Shown: in pieces, positions 33,813 to 43,346 of the stretch
How positions within the stretch are numbered: the stretch's first letter is position 1
Layout of the letters: each line of letters starts with the position of its first letter
From: JABDBE01 sp963832245
GTDB taxonomy: Bacteria; Acidobacteriota; Terriglobia; Terriglobales; Acidobacteriaceae
Reading direction: 5' to 3'
NCBI GenBank assembly: GCA_963832245.1
Contig: CAWHTG010000003.1
Location: forward strand, 310,001-374,000
Length of the DNA stretch: 64,000 bases
The notes under the pieces: model-generated
What the model was told of the DNA's origin: nothing
Database searches by the model: none
Seen by the model: the letters and a program-made list of their open reading frames with translations, nothing else
Program-made: the position numbers and the translations under genes

Positions 33813-34070
33813 CTAGCGTGTGACGCTGACTTCTGCTCCTGAGCTGATACGTCGCGGTTTAACTCGTTCGCCCACGCCGCTGCCTTCCGCCAGTCTGAGA
33901 TCGTAATCATTTTGAAGATTCAGCCAGAACTGCGCCGGTAAACCGAAATACTTTCCTAACCGAATCGCCGTATCGGCACTGACGGCCCGGTCGCCGCGAA
34001 GGACTTCGTAGATGCCTGAAAAGTTGAGCGCTTTCGCCAGGGCGTAGGCGCTTAGGCCCATAGGCTCCAT
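33813..34070 (-). CDS. HigA-type antitoxin, N-terminus probably frameshifted
   Basis: At least 85 residues of an XRE-type addiction-module antidote: GLSAYALAKALNFSGIYEVLRGDRAVSADTAIRLGKYFG, then PAQFWLNLQNDYDLRLAE. The family motif PGEILKTEF is encoded just upstream of the ATG at 34070, yet has no in-frame start. A strong GGGGAGAGGT-ATG (34111) opens in another frame, so one base seems lost near 34095-34105. HigA normally neutralises the HigB RNase and represses the operon. Only a possible C-terminal scrap of higB remains upstream. It is likely inactive or expressed from the internal ATG. Confidence 0.75.
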   Translation of the reverse strand: MEPMGLSAYALAKALNFSGIYEVLRGDRAVSADTAIRLGKYFGLPAQFWLNLQNDYDLRLAEGSGVGERVKPRRISSGAEVSVTR

Positions 34071-34247
34071 AAATTCCGTTTTGAGAATTTCTCCCGGCTG
34101 GCTTTGGCCATACCTCTCCCCAGTACCTAATGATAATCGACGAGACTCTAGCCGCCCGCAGTTACCTCGGAAGGCGGTTTTTCGCAGGCGTATATTTCAT
34201 CGAGTGGAAAAACAATACCCGGGGTTACGTTGCGAATGGGGGCTTTC

Positions 34248-34709
34248 ATGCGCATTTTAGGTCGAGTAGCGGTTTTGGTCGCTTTGCTAGTCGTCTGTTC
34301 TGCCGGTTGTTTAGCGCAGCAGAAAACATCCAACGCGGAACGTGAGCTCTTCAACGCCGTAAACCAGGAGCGTAAAACGCACGGACTGCCCGCCCTGTCC
34401 TCAGACGAAGCCCTAGCCAACGCTGCCCGCAAGCATGCCCAGCGGATGGCAGAGCAGGGAACACTCTCGCACCAACTTCCCGGCGAGCCCAGCCTGCCCG
34501 CGCGCGCGAAGGCGGCCGGCGCCCACTTCAGCTGGCTTTCGGAGAACGTGGACGAAGGACCAAGTGCAACCGCCATACACCAGAGCTTCATGAAATCTCC
34601 GCAGCACCGCGCCAACATTCTGGATGGCGACATGGATTCCGCAGGCACGGGCGTCGCCGAACGCAACGGACAAATGTTCGCGGTGGAAGATTTCTCGAAG
34701 GCAAAATAG
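34248..34709 (+). CDS. CAP-domain (SCP/PR-1) secreted protein
   Basis: A 153-residue exported protein. The signal peptide runs to about CLAQ. The CAP fold has the repeating signatures ELFNAVNQERKTHGLPAL, ARKHAQRMAEQGTLSHQ, SENVDEGPSATAIHQSFMKSPQHRANIL. His and Glu of the active-site cavity are present. Bacterial CAP proteins have varied, mostly unproven roles in the envelope. ATG at 34248 is preferred over TTG 34230 because GGGGG lies upstream. Confidence 0.88.
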   Translation: MRILGRVAVLVALLVVCSAGCLAQQKTSNAERELFNAVNQERKTHGLPALSSDEALANAARKHAQRMAEQGTLSHQLPGEPSLPARAKAAGAHFSWLSENVDEGPSATAIHQSFMKSPQHRANILDGDMDSAGTGVAERNGQMFAVEDFSKAK

Positions 34710-34823
34710 CCTCAGCGTCGCACGCGGCCTTCACTTGGCTTGCTAAGATTAGTTCATCAGAAGTTTAGATCGGTTCAGATGGGTCGAACCTAATCTGAAT
34801 TGATCCTCACCTGGTTGAACCTG

Positions 34824-35288
34824 ATGAAGACGCGGACCGCGGAGCTGGAAGATTCCGAGAACATCGCAAGCCTGGTAAATGTCGCTTTCCGCCCAGAGCG
34901 GTTCTTCATTGATGCAGACCGCACCAACCCAGAAAAAGTGGGCGACCTGCTGCAGAAAGGCAAGTTCCTCCTCGCGGAGGAAGCCGGCACGCTCGCCGGA
35001 TGCGTTTACGTGGAACTGCGTGGCGAGCGCGGATATTTCGGTCTGCTCGCAGTCGATCCTGCGTTGCAACATTCCGGGCTCGGATCTCGGCTGGTCGCTG
35101 CTGCCGAGGAATACTGTCGCGCCGCGGGTTGCCAGTTCATGGAGCTCACTATCGTGAACTTGCGTACCGAAATGCCGGGCTTTTATCACCGTCTCGGCTA
35201 CGTGGAAAGCGGAACCCTGCCCTTTACTCCGGATCAACAGCCAAACCGGCCGTGTCATCTGGTAAGAATGTCGAAGCCTCTCGTGTAG
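34824..35288 (+). CDS. GNAT family N-acetyltransferase
   Basis: A 154-residue acetyltransferase. The acetyl-CoA-binding motif A is FGLLAVDPALQHSGLGSRLV (Q-x-x-G-x-G), and motif B is near FYHRLGYVESG. The acceptor substrate is unknown. The ATG at 34824 follows CTGATG; an upstream TTG at 34800 would add eight residues. It lies between the CAP and methyltransferase genes on the same strand. Confidence 0.88.
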   Translation: MKTRTAELEDSENIASLVNVAFRPERFFIDADRTNPEKVGDLLQKGKFLLAEEAGTLAGCVYVELRGERGYFGLLAVDPALQHSGLGSRLVAAAEEYCRAAGCQFMELTIVNLRTEMPGFYHRLGYVESGTLPFTPDQQPNRPCHLVRMSKPLV

Positions 35289-35318
35289 AGCATAGGGTGG
35301 AACCACTGCAAGATTTCG

Positions 35319-36074
35319 ATGTCAGCCGAGCATAATCCCGTACCGAGCATAGTACGCACAGTTCATGGTTGGTGGAAAGAGAATTTTAGATCTCATGGAT
35401 TCCTTCGCACCCTTAAGCGTTTAGCCTCCACACTTTGGGAGTTCGCTCGCGAATCGACTCCCGCACGGCGGCGGCAGCGCTACGGCGACTTCGAGTACGA
35501 CTGGGACTACCACGTCGACACGACCAGCGCAACCGTTGGCTGGCACGATCGCCTGCTCGGACTCTTGCATTCGCCTTATCAACCAACCGAACCTGCGCTG
35601 TTTCACGAGATGCTCGCGAGTCTAATGCGAGTCAATCCGAAAATCGATTTTCGAGAATTTATCTTCATCGACATCGGCTCGGGCAAGGGACGCGCCCTGA
35701 TGATGGCTTCGGACTATCCTTTCCGGCGCATCCTCGGAGTCGAACTGCTGCCGGAACTCCACCGTGTGGCAAGAGAAAATATTGCGAAATACAAGAGCGA
35801 TTCGCAACAGTGCTTCACCATCGAATGCGTACTGGGCGACGCCTGTGAGTTCGGATTTCCTCCGGAGCCGACGGTGCTTTATCTGTTCAACCCGTTGCCT
35901 GAATCTGGATTGATAATAATGCTCGGCAACCTGGAGCGTTCGTTGCGGCAACATCCCAGGCCGATGTATGTGCTTTACCACAATCCGCTGCTGGAGCACG
36001 TGCTGACGCGGTGTGCGAATTTCAAAACGATCGCGGGCACGCATCAGTATTCCATCTTTGAATCCGAACGCTAA
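35319..36074 (+). CDS. Class I SAM-dependent methyltransferase
   Basis: A 251-residue protein with motif I FIFIDIGSGKGRALM at about residue 110, and ILGVELLPELHRVARENI as motif II. The N-terminal 75 residues contain a Tyr/Asp/Trp-rich segment (FEYDWDYHVDT) seen in a group of uncharacterised methyltransferases of this type. VLYLFNPLPE is the motif IV region. Substrate unknown. Confidence 0.85.
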   Translation: MSAEHNPVPSIVRTVHGWWKENFRSHGFLRTLKRLASTLWEFARESTPARRRQRYGDFEYDWDYHVDTTSATVGWHDRLLGLLHSPYQPTEPALFHEMLASLMRVNPKIDFREFIFIDIGSGKGRALMMASDYPFRRILGVELLPELHRVARENIAKYKSDSQQCFTIECVLGDACEFGFPPEPTVLYLFNPLPESGLIIMLGNLERSLRQHPRPMYVLYHNPLLEHVLTRCANFKTIAGTHQYSIFESER

Positions 36075-36112
36075 TGTAGGCGCGGGCGTCCACGCCCGTG
36101 CGACATTACCCG
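36075..36112. repeat. GTAGGCGCGGGCGTCCACGCCCG palindrome
   Basis: AATGTAGGCGCGGGCG with CGCCCGTGCGACATT makes a hairpin directly after the methyltransferase stop codon, placed to act as a terminator though without a T-run. Confidence 0.75.
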
Positions 36113-36312
36113 GGATTCAAATGGGGCATCAAATCTCTTTGCAACGCCATCCTGCACGCGTACATGAAAGCACATGTGTCGCGGAGCGCAGGGAATTCGG
36201 TACCTCTAACCCGAAATTGACGAACTGTTACTCTTCTTGACTTAGAATTTACATTTTGATGACAAACTCGCAGAAGAACCGCGTACACTCGCGGCGCGAG
36301 GAAAGACTGACT

Positions 36313-36861
36313 ATGGAAAGCTTTGGTCCACGGCTGAAGAAACTGACCCTTGCAGTCTTGACCATTTCTTTTTTGATCACATTTTCACACGCGCAGGACA
36401 CTCCTGCGGCTGACATCACGCTGAAATACTCTCCTCTTTATATTCTCAAGGGCTATACCATCTGGATGAACGGGAGCAGCGGCACGGTCGCTTTCAACGC
36501 CAACCGTTGGTTCGGCGTAGCCGGCGATTTCGGCGTCTACGATGGCCATATTCCGGAGACTTTGACGGGAGAAAGCTACACCTTCGGCCCGCGATTTTCT
36601 TATCGCAAGCTGGCCAGCGTCGTGCCCTTCGCCCAAGCGCTGTTCGGCGGATCGCACTTTTCGGAGTCGTCCGGAGGGATCACCGGCGGAGGGACCCAGT
36701 TCACCTTCGCCCTCGGAGGCGGTGGCGACGTCGGACTAGGCGCCAGCCGAAGATTCGCTATGCGGCTGGAAGGAGACTACTTCGGGATCCGCTCAAGCGG
36801 TTCCACCACGCCCGCGATGCGCCTCTCCGCGGGAATAGCCTACCGCATCGGGAACAAGTAG
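36313..36861 (+). CDS. Outer-membrane beta-barrel protein
   Basis: A 182-residue exported protein with a signal peptide ending SHAQ. Alternating aromatic and polar strands (RWFGVAGDFGVYDGH, YTFGPRFSYRK, RFAMRLEGDYFGIR) and a final MRLSAGIAYRIG with aromatic and hydrophobic terminal residues fit a small OmpA/OprF-type or OMP_b-brl barrel. It is a stand-alone gene; an in-frame start at 36256 would add 19 unneeded residues. Confidence 0.78.
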   Translation: MESFGPRLKKLTLAVLTISFLITFSHAQDTPAADITLKYSPLYILKGYTIWMNGSSGTVAFNANRWFGVAGDFGVYDGHIPETLTGESYTFGPRFSYRKLASVVPFAQALFGGSHFSESSGGITGGGTQFTFALGGGGDVGLGASRRFAMRLEGDYFGIRSSGSTTPAMRLSAGIAYRIGNK

Positions 36862-37203
36862 CGTCCCCTCGATAATCAACTGATTCTGCTGGGTGCCCCA
36901 CATCTCGCGGTTTTCGAGATGTGGGTGCCGCTATTTCAATCTTCCCACTTCTCGCGCAAAGGGCGCGCGAGAAGTGGGGCACCCGATGAAACGTCGAGGT
37001 CTAAGAGCGGCGCAGGTCCGCGAGAATCGGTGGCGGTTTGGTGCGCCCGGCTCTTACATCTTCGGAGGGGGCTCGCCCAGTTGTTTTCGGCTTTGTTTTG
37101 TGGCGAAGAGGATTATCGTCACCCACCCTTGCAAAGAACGCAAGGATGGGGCAACCTCTTTCTTGGTGGTGCGGACACAGACCGTGCTCCCTTCCTGACC
37201 AGT
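36862..37203. other. Intergenic region with two palindromes
   Basis: No gene. It contains two neighbouring inverted repeats sharing GTGCCCCAC / GTGGGGCAC ends: one with CATCTCGCGGTTTTCGAGATG as core (36891-36932) and one with CACTTCTCGCGC ... GCGCGAGAAGTG (36947-36980). A third, ACCCACCCTTGC / GCAAGGATGGGG, lies near 37120-37155. Frames through here are continuous with lolA but code for nothing recognisable. Confidence 0.65.
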
Positions 37204-37884
37204 GTGAAGTTAACTTCCATTTTCTTGAGCTTCGGTATCCCCCTCTTGGCCACCGCCATTGCGGCTGCCGTCCCTGCGACCGACGTCCCTGCTATCGCGC
37301 AGGCTGTCGACGAACGCTACAACCACTTGCGCTCCCTGGAGGCGGAGTTTACGGAGATTTACCGGGGGGCCGGAACGGAACGCACTGAATCGGGAACACT
37401 TTGGTTAAAAAAACCTGGCAAGATGCGGTGGGCATACCGTTCTCCGAGGGAGAAGCTCTTCCTGAGCGACGGCAGGGATGCGTGGTTTTACGTCCCGGGT
37501 GAGCGCCAGGTGCGGCGGACGGCGGTTAAGAAGCTGGAGGATTTGCGGTCTCCGCTGGCGTTTCTTTTGGGTAAGACCAAGTTGGACAAGGAATTGCAGG
37601 GTTTGTCGTTGGTTCGAGATCCGGCTCCCGACGCGACCCCTTTGGCTTCGGGCGATGTCGTGCTGAGGGGCGTCCCGAGAAGTTTGGCAGAGCGGGTTAG
37701 CCAGGTTTTGCTAGAGATCACGCCGGAGCACTGGATCAGCAGAATCTTAATCGAGGAAGTGGACGGATCGGTCACGGAATATCGCTTTACGAATCAGAGG
37801 GAGAACGTGGCTGTGAGCGATCAGCAGTTTAAGTTCGCGGTGCCGGATGGGGTTGAGGTGATCGATGGCGAGCTGGCGCCGTAG
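37204..37884 (+). CDS. lolA: Outer-membrane lipoprotein carrier LolA
   Basis: A 226-residue periplasmic chaperone that carries lipoproteins from the LolCDE exporter to the outer membrane. A signal peptide (about 1-22) is followed by YNHLRSLEAEFTEIYRGAG, the family Arg and Trp-rich segments GTLWLKKPGKMRWAYRSPREKLFLSDGRDAWFYVP and later TEYRFTNQRENVAVSDQQFKF. The GTG at 37204 is chosen because the signal peptide starts there; the open frame back to 36919 runs through palindromes. Confidence 0.88.
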   Translation: MKLTSIFLSFGIPLLATAIAAAVPATDVPAIAQAVDERYNHLRSLEAEFTEIYRGAGTERTESGTLWLKKPGKMRWAYRSPREKLFLSDGRDAWFYVPGERQVRRTAVKKLEDLRSPLAFLLGKTKLDKELQGLSLVRDPAPDATPLASGDVVLRGVPRSLAERVSQVLLEITPEHWISRILIEEVDGSVTEYRFTNQRENVAVSDQQFKFAVPDGVEVIDGELAP

Positions 37885-38111
37885 CGAGCAACTTGCGATA
37901 TGGCTGAAGCCATATCCTGATACGAATCCCGTGATTGCGGCACTATTCGTTATTGTAAGTATTTATTTTTCATACGGTTGTAATGTGTCTCCTTGAATGC
38001 AAATGAGGGTCGACCGCATCGTTACTCCCGGTACGAGTTGACAGGCAATTAACAAATGGCTGGCAGGTAGCAATGCTAGACTGAGGTGGGCAACGGTAAG
38101 CGGGCAGCGGC

Positions 38112-39311
38112 ATGGCGGAATTCGTAGTCAAAATCGCGGACGATCGCGGGCACCTGGCGGAGCAGGTCGAGAACGGGTACTCGGAGGCCGAGGTTCGCGA
38201 CCGCTTTGTGCAGCAGGGCTTCCTGGTGTACTGGGTCAAGCCGCGGGGAGTTTTCTCGGGCGGACTGCGACGGCGCGGCAAAGTCAAGCAAGGCCAGTTT
38301 CTTATCTTCAACTCGCAATTTCTTACTTTGATCAAGGCCGGGCTGCCGATTCTGAATTCTTTGGATCTGCTGATCAAGCGCCAGAGGGATCCGTACCTCC
38401 AGAGCGTGTTGCAGAACGTTCGCGACCGGGTCAAGGCGGGGGAGTTGCTCTCCGACGCGTTTTCCGGCCAGGGAGCGTTTCCGAAAATCTACACCAGCAC
38501 GCTGATGGCGGGCGAGAAGAGCGGCAACATGGAAGAGGTGCTCACCCGCTACATTGCCTTTCAGCGCATGGCGCTGACCTTCAAGAAGAAGTTGGCCGTC
38601 TCGCTCGTGTATCCAACTTTGTTGGTGGTTGTGGTTTCGTTGATGCTGGTGTTTCTGGTCACGTACGTGGTGCCGCAGTTCGCCAAGCTTTATCGGGATA
38701 TGGATGCGCAACTGCCCGTTATTACCCTGATCATGCTGAATATCGGGAACCACGCGCAAAGATATTTTCCGGTGGCGGCGGCCGCGCTGGTGGTTGGGTT
38801 GCTGGCGTTCTGGCAGTGGAAGAAGACCGATCGTGGGGCGGAACGCATCGACCGCGCCATTTTGGCGCTGCCTCTGCTCGGCGAAATATGGTTGAAGTAC
38901 CAGGTGGCAAACTTTTCCCGCATGCTCTCGACCCTGCTGGCAGGAGGCATGCCTCTGGTGCCGTCGCTGCAAACGGCAGGAGCTTCGATGAGCAGCCGGC
39001 GCATCTTAAACGGTATATCGGATGCCGCCATTCGGGTACGCGAAGGGCAGCCCTTGGCCAAGAGCCTGGAAGAACAAAAGATGTTTCCCGAGTTGTCGGT
39101 GGAGATGATTGAAGTGGGAGAATCCACCGGAGCCTTGCCGGCGATGCTGAACTCGGTGGCGGAATTTTATGAGGAGGACGTACAGAACGCGCTCGGTGCG
39201 GCCATGGCTTTGATCGAGCCGGTCATCCTCATTTTCATGGCAGTGATTGTGGGCGGAATACTCATCTCGCTGTATTTACCCATCTTCACTTTAGGATCTA
39301 CGATTCACTAG
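38112..39311 (+). CDS. pilC: Type IV pilus / type II secretion inner-membrane protein (PilC/GspF)
   Basis: A 399-residue platform protein. Two homologous halves each hold a cytoplasmic T2SSF domain and membrane helices: FLTLIKAGLPILNSLDLL with TLMAGEKSGNMEEVLTRY in the first, FSRMLSTLLAGGMPLVPSLQ with MIEVGESTGALPAMLNSVAEFYE in the second. It anchors the assembly ATPase and turns with pilus growth. First gene of a run of plus-strand pilus genes; the ATPase follows after 58 bases. Confidence 0.93.
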   Translation: MAEFVVKIADDRGHLAEQVENGYSEAEVRDRFVQQGFLVYWVKPRGVFSGGLRRRGKVKQGQFLIFNSQFLTLIKAGLPILNSLDLLIKRQRDPYLQSVLQNVRDRVKAGELLSDAFSGQGAFPKIYTSTLMAGEKSGNMEEVLTRYIAFQRMALTFKKKLAVSLVYPTLLVVVVSLMLVFLVTYVVPQFAKLYRDMDAQLPVITLIMLNIGNHAQRYFPVAAAALVVGLLAFWQWKKTDRGAERIDRAILALPLLGEIWLKYQVANFSRMLSTLLAGGMPLVPSLQTAGASMSSRRILNGISDAAIRVREGQPLAKSLEEQKMFPELSVEMIEVGESTGALPAMLNSVAEFYEEDVQNALGAAMALIEPVILIFMAVIVGGILISLYLPIFTLGSTIH

Positions 39312-39369
39312 ATGCACAAATTATCAGACGAGAAATATGGCTCTGGCCTGTGGTTAGGTAGGTTGAGAA

Positions 39370-41046
39370 ATGGCAAGTACCACCGAAAATAAAGCAGTAT
39401 TCGTGGGCGGAAACGGGAGCGCGGTACCCGGCACCCACAGCGAGGAACTCGAAAGGGCGCAGGATATTGCCCGGCGGTATCGCTGCCAGTTCGTCGATCT
39501 GCATAACTTCCAGCTGCACCATGATCTGTTCAAGACGATCCCCGTTCACCTGATGTTCCGCTACAACTTCGTCCCGCTGGAAGAGACCGAAGATGGGCGG
39601 CTTGCGATTGCCATCGCCGATCCCAGCCAGCTGATGATGATCGACGAGATCAGCCTGCTCTTGGGCAAGCGCATCGTCACCAAAGTTTCAACGCTGGCGC
39701 AGATCACCGAAATCCTCAAGAAGACGGAGCAGTCGAAGCGGGTCCTCGAAGACGCCAGCGAAGGCTTTGCCCTCGACGTGATCCGAGAAGATGAAAGCGG
39801 CACCGACGAAAGCATCTCGATCGACCGGCTGGCCACGCAGCAGGGCGACATCAGCCCCATCATTCGACTGGTGGATACTACAATCTTCACCGCGCTGCAG
39901 CGGCGGGCCAGTGATATTCACATCGAAACCCGCGACGACTCGGTATGCATCAAGTTCCGCATCGACGGCGTGCTCACGCAGGCCATGCCGCCCATTGCCA
40001 AGGAGCACCACTCGACCATCATCTCGCGTATCAAAGTGATGAGCGAATTGGACATCTCCGAACGCCGGGTTCCGCAGGACGGACGGTTCCGGGTGCGCTA
40101 CGGCAGCCCCGAGCGGCCCATCGACTTCCGCGTTTCGATTATGCCGTCGATTCACGGGGAAGATGCCGTGCTCCGCGTGCTCGATAAAGAGTCGATGAGC
40201 GAGAAGTTCCACAAACTCACGCTCGACGTTGTGGGCTTTGATGAAGACGACCTTCGGAAATTCCGCCGCTACATTAAAGAGCCCTACGGCATGGTGCTGG
40301 TCACGGGACCTACGGGCAGCGGCAAAACTACGACCCTGTACGCGGCAGTCAGCGAGATCAAGACCGACGAAGACAAAATTATCACGATCGAAGACCCCGT
40401 CGAATATCAGATTCGCGGCATTACCCAGATTCCGGTCAATGAGAAAAAAGGTCTGACCTTCGCCCGCGGACTGCGTTCAATTTTGCGTCACGACCCCGAC
40501 AAGATCATGGTCGGCGAAATCCGCGACACCGAGACGGCGCAAATCGCGATTCAATCCGCGCTTACTGGCCACCTGGTTTTCACGACCGTCCACGCCAACA
40601 ACGTCGTCGACGTCATCGGGCGCTTCCTCAACATGGGTGTTGAGCCTTACAACTTTGTTTCCGCGTTGAACTGCATTCTGGCGCAACGGCTGGTGCGGCT
40701 GATTTGCGAATCCTGCCGGACAGCGACGCACTATGCTTCGGAGGTTCTGGAGGCCAGCGGCCTCGATCCGAAAGTCTGGTCAGAAGTTAATTTCTACGAG
40801 GGACAAGGCTGCATCGAATGTGCCGGCACGGGCTTCCGCGGACGAACCGCGATCCACGAGTTGCTCGACCTGAGCGACCGTATCCGCGAGATGATTCTGC
40901 TGAAGAAGCCGACCTCCGAGATCCGGCGAGCCGCCCGCGATGAAGGCATGCGCTTCCTGCGTGAGTCGGCGCTGGATAAAGTCAGAATTGGGCTGACCAC
41001 ATTAAAAGAGATCAACAAAGTCACTTTCATCGAAAGCATGCGATAA
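39370..41046 (+). CDS. pilB: Type IV pilus / type II secretion assembly ATPase (PilB/GspE)
   Basis: A 558-residue hexameric ATPase that powers pilin extraction and assembly. The N-terminal MshEN-type domain spans about 20-150; the core has Walker A GPTGSGKTTT, the Asp box MVGEIRDTETAQIA (Walker B), and the His box LTGHLVFTTVHANN. The zinc site is CESC and CIEC near residues 455 and 485. Zinc site and domain order fit PilB rather than the retraction ATPase PilT. Confidence 0.95.
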   Translation: MASTTENKAVFVGGNGSAVPGTHSEELERAQDIARRYRCQFVDLHNFQLHHDLFKTIPVHLMFRYNFVPLEETEDGRLAIAIADPSQLMMIDEISLLLGKRIVTKVSTLAQITEILKKTEQSKRVLEDASEGFALDVIREDESGTDESISIDRLATQQGDISPIIRLVDTTIFTALQRRASDIHIETRDDSVCIKFRIDGVLTQAMPPIAKEHHSTIISRIKVMSELDISERRVPQDGRFRVRYGSPERPIDFRVSIMPSIHGEDAVLRVLDKESMSEKFHKLTLDVVGFDEDDLRKFRRYIKEPYGMVLVTGPTGSGKTTTLYAAVSEIKTDEDKIITIEDPVEYQIRGITQIPVNEKKGLTFARGLRSILRHDPDKIMVGEIRDTETAQIAIQSALTGHLVFTTVHANNVVDVIGRFLNMGVEPYNFVSALNCILAQRLVRLICESCRTATHYASEVLEASGLDPKVWSEVNFYEGQGCIECAGTGFRGRTAIHELLDLSDRIREMILLKKPTSEIRRAARDEGMRFLRESALDKVRIGLTTLKEINKVTFIESMR

Positions 41047-41154
41047 GGTTCTGTGCATCGCGGAGGGCGGTTAACCTTTCGGTCAATGACTCTGGTGCTC
41101 TTCCAGCTATTGCATTTATCAGCGGCACAGCGGTTTACTTGTAGAAGAAGGATT

Positions 41155-41215
41155 TTGTAGCGCCGCCGTCCCGGCGGCATGTGGGGGCGTCTCGCCCCAC
41201 ACTGCGAGGGCGGGA
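41155..41215. repeat. Extragenic palindromic repeat, inverted CCGCCGGGACGGCGG type
   Basis: GTAGCGCCGCCGTCCCGGCGGC followed by GGGGGCGTCTCGCCCC is the inverted copy of the block at 3657 and 5701. It lies between the pilB and pilM genes. Confidence 0.85.
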
Positions 41216-41258
41216 TGTGCTCGCCACAGCCGACAGGATGCCGACGCTACCAAAATAG

Positions 41259-42155
41259 ATGCGTGCTAGTTTCAATTCGAGTTCCAAGCCGAAGCTGGCC
41301 TGCGAGATCGCCGCCGACCGTGTGCTCGCGGGACGAGTTTCGGAGCATGGCGACATGGTCGAGAGCTGCACCGCGAGCGAATTGGCGCCAGGCAGCGTCG
41401 TTCCCGACTTGCTAGAGGCCAATCTCCGCGAGCGCCAGCGTGTCTTCGAGACCGTTCGGGACACGCTCGGCAGCCTGAACAGCCGGTCGCGCGATGTGAT
41501 TGCCGTGCTGCCTGATGCCGCGGTTCGCGTCGTGCTGCTGGATTTTGAGACTCTCCCCGATAACCGCATAGAAGCCGAAAGCGTAGTCCGTTTCCGGCTG
41601 AAGAAATCGCTTCCTTTCGATCTCGAGAAGGCCAAAATTTCCTATCACGCACAACCTGCGGGGAGCGGCTTAAAAGTAGTGGCCGCAGTAGCCTTAAGCA
41701 GCGTGATTGAAGATTACGAATCCGTGTTTCGTGAAGCCGGATACAGCCCCGGCATCGTGCTGCCCTCCATGCTCGCTGCCCTGGGCGCGGCGGATGCCGA
41801 CCGCCCCACGCTGGTGGTGAAAGTGGACGCGCGCACGACCAGCATTGCCATTCTCGATAAAAACCAGCTGCTGCTGTTCCGCACGCTGGAAAACCCGCGC
41901 GGCGCGACTATTACAGGAGAGCAACTGGCGGAAGAGGTTTATCCCTCAGTGGTATTTTTCCAGGATACTTACCATCTGAATATTGAACGAATCTTCGTAG
42001 CCGGTCTGGCGGACCCGGCCGGAGCTGTCCCAGCACTTCGCGCGCAGACCGGAGCGGAAGTAACGGAATTGGTAGGAAGTTCAAAGTTGGGTGCAAGTGT
42101 AAGTTCGATTCCAAAGTGGAGAATGGCCGGGGTCGTGGGGGCCCTGCTCTCGTAA
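41259..42155 (+). CDS. pilM: PilM-like type IV pilus biogenesis protein
   Basis: A 298-residue actin-like protein, shorter than the usual about 350. VRFRLKKSLPFDLEKAKISYH is the typical PilM Q-x-L-P-F segment; LVVKVDARTTSIAILDKNQLLLFRTL corresponds to the phosphate-binding turn, in which the usual D-I-G reads K-V-D-A, so nucleotide binding may be lost. It binds the N-terminus of PilN in the cytoplasm. Its TAA stop overlaps the next ATG. Confidence 0.83.
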   Translation: MRASFNSSSKPKLACEIAADRVLAGRVSEHGDMVESCTASELAPGSVVPDLLEANLRERQRVFETVRDTLGSLNSRSRDVIAVLPDAAVRVVLLDFETLPDNRIEAESVVRFRLKKSLPFDLEKAKISYHAQPAGSGLKVVAAVALSSVIEDYESVFREAGYSPGIVLPSMLAALGAADADRPTLVVKVDARTTSIAILDKNQLLLFRTLENPRGATITGEQLAEEVYPSVVFFQDTYHLNIERIFVAGLADPAGAVPALRAQTGAEVTELVGSSKLGASVSSIPKWRMAGVVGALLS

Positions 42156-42757
42156 TGCGCGTCGACATCAATCTCGCGACTCACCCTTACGAGGATGCGC
42201 GGCTCTTCTGGATGCGCTGGGGCGGAGGCCTGCTCGCGCTTAGCATCATGACCCTCCTGCTCTTGCTTATCACAGTAAACGGATGGATCGGCGCGCGCAA
42301 AGACAGGCAACTAATCAGGCAATACGACAAGCAAAGCGCAGCCCGCGACAAAGAAAAGGCTGACGCAGAGGCCTTACTGAATCTGCCCCAGAATCGCAGC
42401 ACCCGGGACCGGTCCCAATTCCTCAACGATCTTTTCCAGCGTAAGGCTTTTTCGTGGACCAGGGCCTTCGAGGACTTGGAACGGGTCATGCCGCCGCGGC
42501 TGCACGTGATGTCCATTCGTCCCGAACTAAGTCCCGACAATGAGTTAGAAATCAAGCTGACGGTGGCCGGCGATACCCGCGAACACGCACTCGATCTGGT
42601 CAGCAAAATGGAGGCTTCGCAACACTTCCACGACACCTATATTGAGGAAGAAACCACTGACCCCGGCAGTGGCTCCACAGGAGACACGGTGCAGTTCCAC
42701 ATTACTGCCCTTTATGTCCCGGAGAATGGAGTCGCCGGTGCGGGAGGTGCGCCGTAA
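42155..42757 (+). CDS. pilN: PilN-like protein
   Basis: A 200-residue inner-membrane protein. It begins MRVDINLATHPYED, which mirrors the I-N-L-L motif by which PilN binds PilM, then one membrane helix (about 23-42), a coiled coil, and a ferredoxin-like periplasmic domain. The ATG overlaps the pilM stop, so the two are translationally coupled. It aligns the inner membrane platform with PilO. Confidence 0.85.
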   Translation: MRVDINLATHPYEDARLFWMRWGGGLLALSIMTLLLLLITVNGWIGARKDRQLIRQYDKQSAARDKEKADAEALLNLPQNRSTRDRSQFLNDLFQRKAFSWTRAFEDLERVMPPRLHVMSIRPELSPDNELEIKLTVAGDTREHALDLVSKMEASQHFHDTYIEEETTDPGSGSTGDTVQFHITALYVPENGVAGAGGAP

Positions 42758-43300
42758 ATGCCTGATCTTCGAGACACCCGGCGAAAAGTGAAGATCGCCC
42801 TGGCGGCCCTGGCGGCCGCGGATGTGATCATGGTTGCAGTGTTTTTTTCGCCGCTCATCGGCTCGCAAGCATCGCGGCGCCAGCAGCTCGATCAGGCCTG
42901 GAAGGAATTGCAGCAGAAGACGCGAGATGTCGAACCGCTGCGCGGTCTGGACAAGAAAATTCCCATCGCCCGCAAGCAGATTGACGAGTTTTATGCGCAA
43001 CGGCTGCCCGCGCAGAACTCCGCCATTTCCGCCGATCTAGGCAAGGTGGCGGTCGAGAGCGGGGTTAAAATCGGAAGCATTAAATACTCCATGAAGGATG
43101 TCGAAGTCGTGGGCGTGCGGCGAATGGAAATCGATGCCGACCTGGCCGGCGGTTACCTGCAATTGGTGCGATTCATTAACGCGCTGGAACGCGACCAGAT
43201 GTTTTTTCTGGTAGACAGCGTAGGGCTCGGCGGAGAACAAAGCGGCGTAGTCAAGCTGCAACTTAAACTGGAAACATATCTGAAGACGGGTACGGCCTAG
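42758..43300 (+). CDS. pilO: PilO-like protein
   Basis: A 180-residue inner-membrane protein: one membrane helix (about 13-33), a coiled coil to about residue 85, and a small periplasmic alpha/beta domain ending GVVKLQLKLETYLKTG. Size and order after PilN identify it; the sequence is weakly conserved in this family. It starts one base after the PilN stop. Confidence 0.82.
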   Translation: MPDLRDTRRKVKIALAALAAADVIMVAVFFSPLIGSQASRRQQLDQAWKELQQKTRDVEPLRGLDKKIPIARKQIDEFYAQRLPAQNSAISADLGKVAVESGVKIGSIKYSMKDVEVVGVRRMEIDADLAGGYLQLVRFINALERDQMFFLVDSVGLGGEQSGVVKLQLKLETYLKTGTA

Positions 43301-43346
43301 GTGAAAAGTGATGTCAGGGCTATTTCCATAAATGACCTAGTGCGAG

